Part shown: positions 1 to 6,331 of the stretch, in pieces
Numbering within the stretch: position 1 is the first letter of the stretch
Layout of the letters: the number at the start of each line of letters is the position of its first letter
Assembly (NCBI GenBank): GCA_050261415.1
Contig: JBLNDG010000002.1
Location: 1 to 7,354, forward strand
Direction: 5' to 3'
DNA from: JBLNDG01 sp050261415
GTDB taxonomy: Bacteria > Bacillota > Clostridia > Lutisporales > Lutisporaceae
DNA length: 7,354 nt
Made by a program: the position numbers and the translations under genes
Notes under the pieces: model-generated
The model's database searches: none
What the model saw: only the letters and a program-made list of their open reading frames with translations
What the model was told of the DNA's origin: nothing

Positions 1-171
1 CATAGTTTTGACCTCACATTTATTATTCTCTATGGACAATAGCTTACTGCAAAGGCTTTTGAAGGTTTAGCTGTAAATTATTCCATGGTAAATTGTTCTT
101 TCATGCTTTTGCCGTATAGCCATGTAATGAGAAAAATATGACAAAATATGCGGATATTCCATAATTGCTTA

Positions 172-201
172 TTGCATTTCATAGCAGAGAAAGTATATTA
201 T
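172..201 (+). promoter_or_regulatory. Possible promoter of the methionine synthase operon
   Basis: TTGCAT at 172-177 is followed after 18 bases by TATTAT at 196-201; an alternative -10, TATATT at 194-199, has a 16-base spacer. Transcription would begin near 207 and leave a leader of about 120 bases before the first gene. The region is very AT-rich, so chance matches are likely. Bases 1-171 contain no convincing gene, RNA or other element on either strand; a TTGACC at 8-13 with TATGGA at 31-36 is a weaker promoter-like pair. Confidence 0.33.
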
Positions 202-215
202 ATTATAACAAGTAA

Positions 216-309
216 GCGCATATATTCTACCTTAATTAGTCATGCGCCATAAAGAAGTTTCAAAAAAGACTTCCTTGGTAGTTAAAGTGTTTCAATAGAA
301 GCCTTTTTT
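216..309 (+). promoter_or_regulatory. Structured leader with terminator-like hairpin upstream of the metH operon
   Basis: Two inverted repeats lie between the candidate promoter and the first ribosome binding site. The first is GCGCAT at 216-221 against ATGCGC at 242-247, with a 20-base loop. The second pairs AAAAAAGACTTC at 262-273 with GAAGCCTTTTTT at 298-309: 11 of 12 positions match, the loop is 24 bases, and the hairpin ends in six Ts. A short competing pairing, GAAGT at 254-258 with ACTTC at 269-273, would use the left arm of the second hairpin. This is the layout of a transcription attenuator. The conserved cores of SAM-I, T-box and cobalamin riboswitches are not visible, so the ligand, if any, is unknown. 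It could instead be an ordinary terminator for transcription entering from the left. Confidence 0.38.
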
Positions 310-328
310 ATAAATTGGAGGGCTGTGT

Positions 329-991
329 ATGTATATAGACAGGGAAGAAGCTTTAAGATATATGGGCTATAAAGGACAGAAACTGGACGCTAACGTTGAA
401 AGGCTCCTGGATGCTTGCATTGATGAAATAACGGAGATTTCAAAAGGGAGCTTTACCTATGAAATATTTGATATTGAGAGGGTAGAGGAAGGCTTGTGGC
501 TGAAAGGGACCACCCTTATCCTGAGAGGACGGGATATTGACGCTCATCTTTCGAAATCAGAAAAATGTGCAGTGATGGCAGTGACTTTAGGTCTTGAGAT
601 TGACAGGCGCATAGCTTTTTATTCAAAAACTGACCTGACCAGGAGCCTGATATTTGACGCATGTGCCACAGCGGCAGTAGAGTCTCTCTGTGATGAAGTG
701 CAGGTCGAGATAGAGGCTAAAGCCAAAGCCATGAGCCTTGAGATAACATCAAGGTACAGCCCGGGTTATGGGGATCTTCCAATAGATCACCAGAGGGAAA
801 TAGCAAGAGTGCTGAAGGTTTATGAGCGCATAGGCCTTAGTGTAAATGAGAGCAGCATAATGATACCGAGAAAGTCTGTAACGGCTGTAATAGGAATGCA
901 AAAGGACAAGTGCAGCACAAAGAACCATGATTGCAGAAGCTGTAAGGATAAAAATTGTATATACAGAAAGGGCGGAAATAAAAATGAGTAA
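329..991 (+). CDS. Methionine synthase activation-domain protein (AdoMet-binding reactivation subunit)
   Basis: This 220-residue protein matches the C-terminal activation domain of cobalamin-dependent methionine synthase, here a free-standing polypeptide. In the family, this domain binds AdoMet and supplies the methyl group that, with one electron, returns oxidised cob(II)alamin to methylcobalamin. The visible signature is R142-x3-G146-Y147 in SRYSPGYGDLP, equivalent to the RxxxGY AdoMet-binding motif of E. coli MetH, followed by MIPRKSVTAVIGM near 180, another family hallmark. The C-terminus carries C195-x6-C202-x2-C205-x4-C210, which could bind metal or be redox active; this is inference. 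The ATG has GGAGGG at 317-322 six bases upstream. The gene overlaps metH by 8 bases, so the two are probably translationally coupled and made as partners. No signal peptide is seen; the protein should be cytoplasmic. Confidence 0.92.
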   Translation: MYIDREEALRYMGYKGQKLDANVERLLDACIDEITEISKGSFTYEIFDIERVEEGLWLKGTTLILRGRDIDAHLSKSEKCAVMAVTLGLEIDRRIAFYSKTDLTRSLIFDACATAAVESLCDEVQVEIEAKAKAMSLEITSRYSPGYGDLPIDHQREIARVLKVYERIGLSVNESSIMIPRKSVTAVIGMQKDKCSTKNHDCRSCKDKNCIYRKGGNKNE

Positions 992-3356
992 GGAACTGAA
1001 TTTTGACAGTTTCCTGGTGTTTGACGGAGGCATGGGAACAATGCTTCAGAAGCACGGGCTAAAAGCGGGGGAACTGCCGGAAAGCTATAATATCAATAAC
1101 CCTGGTGCAATATTGGAAATACATAAAGCTTATATAGATGCCGGAGCTGATATAATCATCACGAATACCTTCGGAGCAAATAGATACAAGCTTAAAGACA
1201 CAGGCTTAAGCACTGATGAAGTGATACGGAATGCCGTAAAAATAGCAAGGAGGGCAGCGGGAGACAAGCTTGTAGCTTTGGATATGGGTCCCATAGGCCA
1301 GCTTATGGAACCATACGGGACTTTGTCCTTTCAGGAAGCCTACGATACCTTCAAGGAGCAGGTGATTTACGGAGCTTCTGCGGGAGCAGACCTGATATTA
1401 ATAGAAACCATGTCCGACATATACGAGGCTAAAGCCGCAATTCTTGCAGCAAAGGAGAACAGCAGCCTTCCGGTAATATGCACCATGACTTTTCAAGCTG
1501 ACGGAAGGACATTGACAGGCTCTGACCCTGTGACAATGGTAAATATAATATCAAATCTGGGAGTAGCTGCATTGGGGCTCAACTGTTCTCTCGGACCGGA
1601 GGAGATAATGCCCCTTCTGGAACAGATACTCAAATATTCCGCCGTACCTGTTATAGTACAGCCGAATGCAGGGCTGCCAACCATTGTGGAGGGCAATACT
1701 GTTTATAAGATAACTCCTGAGATTTTCGGAGAATACATGGCTGATATGGCAAAGATGGGAGTCTCTATACTGGGAGGCTGCTGCGGCACCACTCCTGACC
1801 ATATAAAGGCAATAAGAAAAGCTATCTGCGGATTAAAGCCGGTGAAGCCTGAAGTAAAGAGGCTTACAGCTGTTAGTTCAGCAACAGCAACAGTAGTCCT
1901 TGGAGATGGAGTAAAAATCATCGGAGAGAGGATAAACCCGACAGGCAAGAAAAAACTTAAGGAAGCATTGAAGAACGCCGACATGGATTACTTGCTGAGG
2001 GAAGCGGTTGCGCAAAGGGATGCAGGCGCACATATACTTGATGTGAATGTAGGGCTGCCGGAAATAGACGAAAAAGCCATGATGGAAAAAGCTGTGAAAG
2101 AAATACAAAGCATAGTGAACCTCCCGCTGCAGATTGACAGTGTAAGGCCCGACGTAATTGAAGCAGCGGCAAGGGTTTGCAATGGAAGACCCATTATAAA
2201 CTCGGTAAATGGTGAAGAGAAGATAATGGAAGCCATATTTCCAATAGCGAAAAAATATGGCTGTCTTGTAGTAGCCTTGACTCTTGACGAAAAGGGCATA
2301 CCGGAAAAAGCGGAAGACAGGCTGCGGATAGCTGAGAGAATAGTCAAAAAGGCTGAGGAGTATGGGATAGCGCGGGAAGATATTATAGCCGACTGTCTTG
2401 TTCTCACTGCTTCGGCGCAGCAGAAAGAGGTTCAGGAGACTATAAAGGCTGTAGCGCTTGTAAAGAAAGAGCTTGGACTTAAAACTACCCTTGGAGTCAG
2501 CAATGTGTCCTTCGGCTTGCCCGACAGGGAGCTTTTAAACAGGACATTCCTTGCAATGGCACTTACTGCAGGGCTTGATGCACCTATATTAAACCCTATG
2601 GCGGAGGCAATGGTAAATACCATAAAAGCATACAATGTGCTTTGGAACATAGACAGGGAAGCGGTGGAATTTATAAAGAGCCGTTCTGCGATGGAAGATA
2701 AGGGTGCGGTAAAAGAGCCGGTAAGCAGCCGGGATTTGAAAAAGATAATAATTGATGGAATGAAGGATGAGGCAGTTCCTATGGTGAAACAGCTTCTTTC
2801 AGAAATCGACGGAATGAAGATTGTGGATGACTATCTCATACCTGCCCTCGATATTGTCGGACAAAAATATGAGACGGGTGAAATATTCCTGCCCCAGCTG
2901 ATACAGTCTGCTGAAACGGTGAAAAAAGCCTTTGGGGCAATAAAGGATGATATGCTTCAAAATGCGGCCGGAGCTTCAACGGTACATAAGGGCAAAATTG
3001 TAATTGCTACGGTAAAGGGCGACATACATGATATTGGCAAGAATATTGTAAAGATACTGCTTGAGAATTATGGATTTGATGTTTGTGATCTGGGAAAAGA
3101 CGTTCAAATTGAAAAAGTTGTGGAGAAGGTCAAAGAAGAAAAAGCGGCCTTGGTAGGATTAAGCGCCCTCATGACCACAACGGTGAAGAGCATGGAGGAT
3201 ACAATCAAGGCACTTAGACAGCATTGCCCTTATTGTAAGGTAATTGTAGGAGGAGCAGTGCTGAATGAAAACTATGCGGGTATGATAGGTGCAGACTATT
3301 ATGCAAAGGATGCCAGAGAGGCAGTAAAAATCGCCCGCAAACATTACGGATGCTAG
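984..3356 (+). CDS. metH: Cobalamin-dependent methionine synthase lacking the activation domain
   Basis: The 790-residue protein transfers methyl groups from 5-methyltetrahydrofolate through cobalamin to homocysteine, making methionine. Domains in order: homocysteine-binding barrel (about 1-290) with zinc ligands C201 in GLNCSLGP and C266-C267 in GGCCGTTP; pterin-binding barrel (about 305-565) opening with GERINPTGKKK at 314; helical cobalamin cap (about 580-665); cobalamin-binding Rossmann domain (about 670-790) with the DxHxxG motif D680-x-H682-x2-G685, where H682 is the lower axial cobalt ligand. E. coli MetH has about 1,227 residues; the missing part is the reactivation domain, encoded by the overlapping upstream gene. 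The start is set at ATG 984, which gives the usual FDGGMGTMLQ N-terminus and has AAGGGCGGA at 968-976 upstream. An in-frame ATG at 927 would lie deep in the upstream gene and add 19 atypical residues. No frameshift or missing key residue is seen. Confidence 0.95.
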   Translation: MSKELNFDSFLVFDGGMGTMLQKHGLKAGELPESYNINNPGAILEIHKAYIDAGADIIITNTFGANRYKLKDTGLSTDEVIRNAVKIARRAAGDKLVALDMGPIGQLMEPYGTLSFQEAYDTFKEQVIYGASAGADLILIETMSDIYEAKAAILAAKENSSLPVICTMTFQADGRTLTGSDPVTMVNIISNLGVAALGLNCSLGPEEIMPLLEQILKYSAVPVIVQPNAGLPTIVEGNTVYKITPEIFGEYMADMAKMGVSILGGCCGTTPDHIKAIRKAICGLKPVKPEVKRLTAVSSATATVVLGDGVKIIGERINPTGKKKLKEALKNADMDYLLREAVAQRDAGAHILDVNVGLPEIDEKAMMEKAVKEIQSIVNLPLQIDSVRPDVIEAAARVCNGRPIINSVNGEEKIMEAIFPIAKKYGCLVVALTLDEKGIPEKAEDRLRIAERIVKKAEEYGIAREDIIADCLVLTASAQQKEVQETIKAVALVKKELGLKTTLGVSNVSFGLPDRELLNRTFLAMALTAGLDAPILNPMAEAMVNTIKAYNVLWNIDREAVEFIKSRSAMEDKGAVKEPVSSRDLKKIIIDGMKDEAVPMVKQLLSEIDGMKIVDDYLIPALDIVGQKYETGEIFLPQLIQSAETVKKAFGAIKDDMLQNAAGASTVHKGKIVIATVKGDIHDIGKNIVKILLENYGFDVCDLGKDVQIEKVVEKVKEEKAALVGLSALMTTTVKSMEDTIKALRQHCPYCKVIVGGAVLNENYAGMIGADYYAKDAREAVKIARKHYGC

Positions 3357-3386
3357 TGCAAAAATATTATACGAGGAGAAGATAAA

Positions 3387-3910
3387 ATGATTAAATCAAA
3401 AGCAATTAAAGCACTTGTATAGGTACCTGTATAGCTGTCAATTCATTAGGCATTGCTGCCTATGCCAATACAGAAGCTCCTGTAGTGAGCACAGCCCAGA
3501 TACAGCAGGTAAAAAACCAGGATGTATTGGTGCAAAAACAGAATGAAATAGACCAATATATATTTGAACAACATAAGGATGAGTTTGCTAAGCTAGGTTT
3601 TACTGTAACCAACACAGGTGTTGATCCTGTCCACAAGTGGGTTGAAGTCGGAATAACACCATACACTGCTGAAAATGCCGACTATATCTATAATATATTC
3701 GGCAAGGATATGGTCAAGGTTACTGAAGGTGTGCAGGCTGTAACATTGACACTGGGCACAAACTCCAGCGCAAATAACGCAGAGATGCACACTACATTAG
3801 CTGTTGCAGATAACAATGCAGCTCCGCAAGCGCAAAAGCAAAATGAAGAAAAAGGCATTGGGACGTTTTTCCACAACATCTGGGAATGGATTGTAGGTAT
3901 TTTCTCATAA
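3387..3910 (+). pseudogene. Small secreted protein of unknown function, frame-disrupted in its signal peptide
   Basis: GAGGAG at 3373-3378 precedes ATG 3387 by 8 bases, but this frame stops at TAG 3420-3422 after MIKSKAIKALV. The adjacent frame, entered around 3419-3422, continues without stop to TAA 3908. Joined with one extra base, the product would be about 174 residues: basic start MIKSKAIK, hydrophobic run ALV-x-GTCIAVNSLGIAAYA, and an AYA/N signal peptidase site. The mature part has a charged region (KQNEIDQYIFEQHKDEF), then GFTVTNTGVDP and EVGITPYTAENADYIYNIFG, a polar linker, and an aromatic amphipathic tail ending FFHNIWEWIVGIFS. I do not recognise the family. Without the shift, only a start without a good ribosome binding site, GTG 3485, could give the 141-residue cytoplasmic form. 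The gene lies 30 bases after metH with no terminator between, so it may be co-transcribed. A sequencing error or a recent one-base deletion would explain the break. Confidence 0.7.
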
Positions 3911-3921
3911 ACTATATCCCC

Positions 3922-3963
3922 AAAAAGGAGCGATAGCTTTAACCAAGCTGTTGTTCCTTTTTT
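3922..3963 (+). terminator. Strong intrinsic terminator after the metH operon
   Basis: An 18-pair stem, AAAAAGGAGCGATAGCTT at 3922-3939 against 3945-3962, closes on the 5-base loop TAACC. All positions pair, with four G-T wobbles, and six Ts end the right arm at 3958-3963. It begins 11 bases after the stop of the secreted-protein gene and probably ends the transcript that starts upstream of 329. The A-run on the left arm could let it work in both directions, but no minus-strand gene enters from the right. Confidence 0.88.
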
Positions 3964-4006
3964 ATTTATATAAAATGAAAGACCCGGTAAGGCCTTTCAT
4001 TTTATT
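3961..4006. repeat. 46-base palindromic repeat, copy 1
   Basis: The stretch contains perfect 11-base inverted arms, TAAAATGAAAG at 3971-3981 and CTTTCATTTTA at 3994-4004, around a 12-base centre. It is about 91% identical to 7213-7257 (three substitutions and one indel), and the similarity stops abruptly on both sides. Here it lies between genes, directly abutting the preceding terminator. Its minus strand would read MKGLTG and then run to an early stop, so this copy is not a working coding start. It looks like a small dispersed palindromic element; no transposase or target duplication is visible. Confidence 0.7.
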
Positions 4007-4015
4007 GCTCAAATT

Positions 4016-4043
4016 TTTACAGTTTGAGAGCATACTGTATTAT
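4016..4043 (+). promoter_or_regulatory. Promoter of the DUF3231 gene with overlapping dyads
   Basis: TTTACA at 4016-4021 and TATTAT at 4038-4043 are 16 bases apart, a fair vegetative promoter about 58 bases before the start codon. Two perfect 6-base inverted repeats overlap it: CTCAAA/TTTGAG (4008-4013, 4023-4028) covers the -35, and TACAGT/ACTGTA (4018-4023, 4034-4039) spans the spacer. Either could be a repressor site. CATACTGTA at 4031-4039 also resembles sporulation sigma-E/K -10 elements, so sporulation control is an alternative. Neither has been tested here. Confidence 0.45.
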
Positions 4044-4100
4044 AAATCTCAATAAGGTAAAAATAATGTTTATAAATAAAATATCGGGAGGTGATTACAG

Positions 4101-5105
4101 TTGAGCAAAAATTCCTTTGCCAGTTTGGATTCGGCAGAAATCAACAGTTTATGGACGACATATATGAATGACAGCTTGGTAGTGCATATGTTGAAATGTT
4201 TCCTTCGCAATGTGCAGGATAACGAAGTGAGGTCATATTTGCAAAGCGCTTATAACATATCGGAAAAGCATTTGGAAAGCGTAAGCAGAATTTTTAATCA
4301 GGAGGGTTTTCCCATACCGGCGGCATTTACTGCAGAGGATATTAATGAGAATGCCCCACGGTTGTTTTCTGATACATTTTATTTATTCTATATGGCTAAT
4401 ATGGCGAAATTCGGGATGACCACAATAAGCATGGCTCTATACCATTCCGCACGAAGTGATGTTCGCAGCTTCTTCTCTCAGGCAGTAACGGATATAAAGG
4501 ACTTTAATGACAGACTTACTGATATGATGCTTGCCAGGGGAATTTTTATCAGATCACCAATTGTGCAGGTGTCAAAAGAAATCAGTTTTGTTGAAAAGAA
4601 AAGCTTCTTTAACGGCTTGCTTGTGCAGCCCAGGCCTTTGTTAACGGTTGAAGTTTTGAATGTATTTGCTAATATTTTGACCAATTTGGTCGGGAAGCCT
4701 ATGCTGGTGGGCTTTGCCCAGACAGCCAAGTCTGATGAAATCAAGGATTACATGATGAGGGGAAAAGCTATTATAGAAAAGCATAATGATATCTTTGCTT
4801 CATTGTTTAATGCGGAAGGGATTCCTGTAGCTTCAACTCCGGATGCTATGGCTACCGATTCAATAACAGCACCATATTCCGATAAGTTAATGATGTTTCA
4901 TATTACTCTATTAAATGTTACATCTTTAAGAAACTATACAGATGCACTGGTTACTTCCCTTAGAAATGATTTGCACGCTGATTTCCTGCGCCTGTCTGCT
5001 GAAATCAGCCAATATACTTCGGATGGTATGGAGATAATGATAAAAAACGGGTGGATGGAGCAGCCTCCCCAAGTAATACTTCATGAGGCTTTGGTTGGAG
5101 TATAA
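4101..5105 (+). CDS. DUF3231 family protein, tandem helical-bundle repeat
   Basis: The 334-residue, mostly helical protein resembles the DUF3231 family found in endospore-forming Firmicutes; its biochemical role is not established and I assign none. It is an internal duplication of about 170 residues: E55-K56-H57 recurs as E226-K227-H228, EGFP 68-71 as EGIP 239-242, and FSD 89-91 as YSD 259-261, all offset by 170-171. The helical pattern suggests two ferritin-like bundles, but I see no complete set of metal ligands. There is no signal peptide or clear membrane segment. The start is TTG 4101, chosen because GGGAGGTGAT at 4086-4095 is an excellent ribosome binding site at proper distance; the first in-frame ATG (4164) has none. 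The gene appears monocistronic, with its own promoter, and converges on asnA. A link with spores is suggested only by the family's distribution. Confidence 0.85.
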   Translation: MSKNSFASLDSAEINSLWTTYMNDSLVVHMLKCFLRNVQDNEVRSYLQSAYNISEKHLESVSRIFNQEGFPIPAAFTAEDINENAPRLFSDTFYLFYMANMAKFGMTTISMALYHSARSDVRSFFSQAVTDIKDFNDRLTDMMLARGIFIRSPIVQVSKEISFVEKKSFFNGLLVQPRPLLTVEVLNVFANILTNLVGKPMLVGFAQTAKSDEIKDYMMRGKAIIEKHNDIFASLFNAEGIPVASTPDAMATDSITAPYSDKLMMFHITLLNVTSLRNYTDALVTSLRNDLHADFLRLSAEISQYTSDGMEIMIKNGWMEQPPQVILHEALVGV

Positions 5106-5131
5106 GGACTTGCCGCACTGGGCAAGTCCTT
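5104..5131. terminator. Hairpin between convergent genes
   Basis: A perfect 11-pair stem, AAGGACTTGCC at 5104-5114 against GGCAAGTCCTT at 5121-5131, encloses the loop GCACTG. Its left arm overlaps the TAA stop (5103-5105) of the DUF3231 gene, and asnA ends 10 bases beyond its right arm. Neither strand has a proper T-run: the plus side continues GCTCGCTTATTT, the minus side ATACTCC. It probably ends or protects both transcripts, but termination may be weak. Confidence 0.6.
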
Positions 5132-5141
5132 GCTCGCTTAT

Positions 5142-6152
5142 TTACAGAAGCTTGATATTCATGTTTTCACATTCCTCAAGCATTTCATCAGGCCATATTG
5201 AAGATTGCACCTCTCCTATATGAGCCTTTCTGAGGAAATACATGCAAATTCTGGACTGGCCGATACCGCCTCCAACTGTATATGGAAGTTCACCATTGAG
5301 TAGTGCACTGTGGAAGGGGAGTACCTTCCTATCACTGCAGCCCGAGACTTCCAGCTGGTGCAGTAAGGACTTTTCATCAACTCTTATACCCATTGAGGAA
5401 AGTTCAAAAGCGCATTGCAGCGTAGGGTTCCAGAACACGATATCACCATTCAGCGCCCAGTCGTCATAATCGGGAGCCCTTCCATCATGTCTTATGCCGG
5501 ATTCCAGCGGCGCGCCTATTTTCATTATAAAGACTGCCCCCTTATCCTTCGTAATGAGGTTTTCTCTTTCCTTGGGAGTCTTGCCGGGATACATATCCTC
5601 CAACTCCTGGGTGGTTATAAAGAATATTTTCTCAGGCAGTGCCGGCTTGTATTGCGGATAAAGCTTATACACATATTTTTCTGTATCGAGGAATACACTG
5701 TAGATGCTCCTTACTATTTCCTTTAGAGTCTTTTCTGTCCTGTCTTCCTTACGGATTATCTTTTCCCAGTCCCACTGATCCACATAAATTGAATGGAGGC
5801 TGTCAAGCGCCTCATCCCTTCGGATGGCATTCATATCGGTATACAGACCTTCCCCGGGAGCAAATCCATACCTTTTCAGAGCTATTCTCTTCCACTTCGC
5901 AAGGGATTGGACAATCTCCAGTTCCTTTTCCCCAATAGTGAGAGCGTCAAAAGAAACAGGTCTTTCTACTCCGTTTAAATTATCGTTGAGTCCGGTATCT
6001 TTTCTTACAAACAGCGGGGCTGATACCCTTGTAAGATTGAGCTTTTTTGCAAGAGCTGCTTCAAAATAATCCTTGATAGCCTTGATTGCAACTTCGGTTT
6101 CCCTTATCCCAAGGGCGGGTTTGTAGTCTTTCACATAATAATTGGTTAACAT
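5142..6152 (-). CDS. asnA: Aspartate-ammonia ligase (ammonia-dependent asparagine synthetase A)
   Basis: The 336-residue cytoplasmic enzyme makes asparagine from aspartate, ammonia and ATP, with aspartyl-adenylate as intermediate. It belongs to the class II aminoacyl-tRNA synthetase-like fold and is near the usual length (330 in E. coli). Visible hallmarks: FVRKDTGLNDNLNGVERPV at 48-66, LYTDMNAIRRDE at 103-114, YVDQWDWEK at 123-131, HDGRAPDYDDW at 222-232, ELSSMGIRV at 250-258 and the motif-3-like GGGIGQSR at 294-301. The start is the ATG at 6152, with AGGAGGT at 6165-6159 six bases upstream and the expected short N-terminus. A longer in-frame reading back to 6245 adds 31 residues but runs through a terminator hairpin and is rejected. 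Expression is governed by an Asn-type T-box leader, plus a possible second switch. All motifs are intact. Confidence 0.95.
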   Translation of the reverse strand: MLTNYYVKDYKPALGIRETEVAIKAIKDYFEAALAKKLNLTRVSAPLFVRKDTGLNDNLNGVERPVSFDALTIGEKELEIVQSLAKWKRIALKRYGFAPGEGLYTDMNAIRRDEALDSLHSIYVDQWDWEKIIRKEDRTEKTLKEIVRSIYSVFLDTEKYVYKLYPQYKPALPEKIFFITTQELEDMYPGKTPKERENLITKDKGAVFIMKIGAPLESGIRHDGRAPDYDDWALNGDIVFWNPTLQCAFELSSMGIRVDEKSLLHQLEVSGCSDRKVLPFHSALLNGELPYTVGGGIGQSRICMYFLRKAHIGEVQSSIWPDEMLEECENMNIKLL

Positions 6153-6183
6153 TTTACTACCTCCTAAAATTAATTTAAAAAAT

Positions 6184-6217
6184 AAAAAAAAGCGGCTAAC
6201 GCCGCACTTTAAGCGGC
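6184..6217 (-). terminator. Second terminator/antiterminator-like switch upstream of asnA
   Basis: Three short segments on the minus strand compete: GCCGC (6217-6213), GCGGC (6205-6201) and GCCGC (6196-6192). The last two form a hairpin with loop GTTA followed by eight Ts (6191-6184), a convincing intrinsic terminator; an outer AAAG/TTTT pairing extends it past one mismatch. The first two form a mutually exclusive hairpin with a 7-base loop that would prevent it. It lies about 115 bases beyond the T-box terminator and about 31 before the asnA start, so any transcript escaping the T-box must also pass it. Confidence 0.65.
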
Positions 6218-6256
6218 AAATTCTTCTTCCAGATATTCCAAGCAAATCTTTTCCAT
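6209..6256 (-). CDS. Possible 15-codon leader peptide or gene remnant
   Basis: ATG 6256-6254 opens MEKICLEYLEEEFAA, stopping at TAA 6211-6209. The last codons form the first arm of the switch hairpin and the stop lies in its loop, as in leader-peptide attenuators. No ribosome binding site precedes it, and it has no Asn codon. The frame is open further upstream (from 6283), adding a peptide-like GSDFNVSKK, so it could equally be the tail of a decayed gene or chance. Confidence 0.2.
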   Translation of the reverse strand: MEKICLEYLEEEFAA

Positions 6257-6279
6257 TTTTTTAGATACGTTGAAATCAC

Positions 6280-6293
6280 TGCCTTATAAGGCA
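6280..6293. repeat. 14-base perfect palindrome in the asnA leader
   Basis: TGCCTTATAAGGCA is perfectly self-complementary and lies between the T-box terminator and the second switch. As RNA it could form a 5-pair hairpin with a TATA loop; as DNA it has the form of a dimeric-regulator operator. No neighbouring promoter is evident. Confidence 0.5.
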
Positions 6294-6331
6294 ACATTTT
6301 TGCTCAAAAAATTTATACTTTCTTATACAAT

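Noticed and set aside
8..36. TTGACC with TATGGA at 17-base spacing near the left edge
   Set aside because: The -10 is poor and the position is far from the first gene; chance in AT-rich DNA is likely.
927..983. Upstream in-frame ATG that would lengthen MetH by 19 residues
   Set aside because: It lies well inside the preceding gene, adds residues unlike MetH N-termini, and ATG 984 has a ribosome binding site and the classic stop/start overlap.
749..1055. Open frames on the minus strand opposite the activation gene and metH start
   Set aside because: They are antisense shadows of well-supported genes, lack ribosome binding sites and have low-complexity, unprotein-like composition.
3485..3910. 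GTG-started cytoplasmic 141-residue protein
   Set aside because: There is no good ribosome binding site before 3485, and the upstream bases encode a clear signal peptide with its own site, so a frameshifted secreted protein explains the region better.
5242..6069. Plus-strand open frames opposite asnA
   Set aside because: asnA is strongly supported on the minus strand; these frames have no family features or translation signals.
6153..6245. In-frame extension of asnA by 31 residues
   Set aside because: It would translate through the second terminator hairpin and its T-run; the AGGAGGT site fixes the start at 6152.
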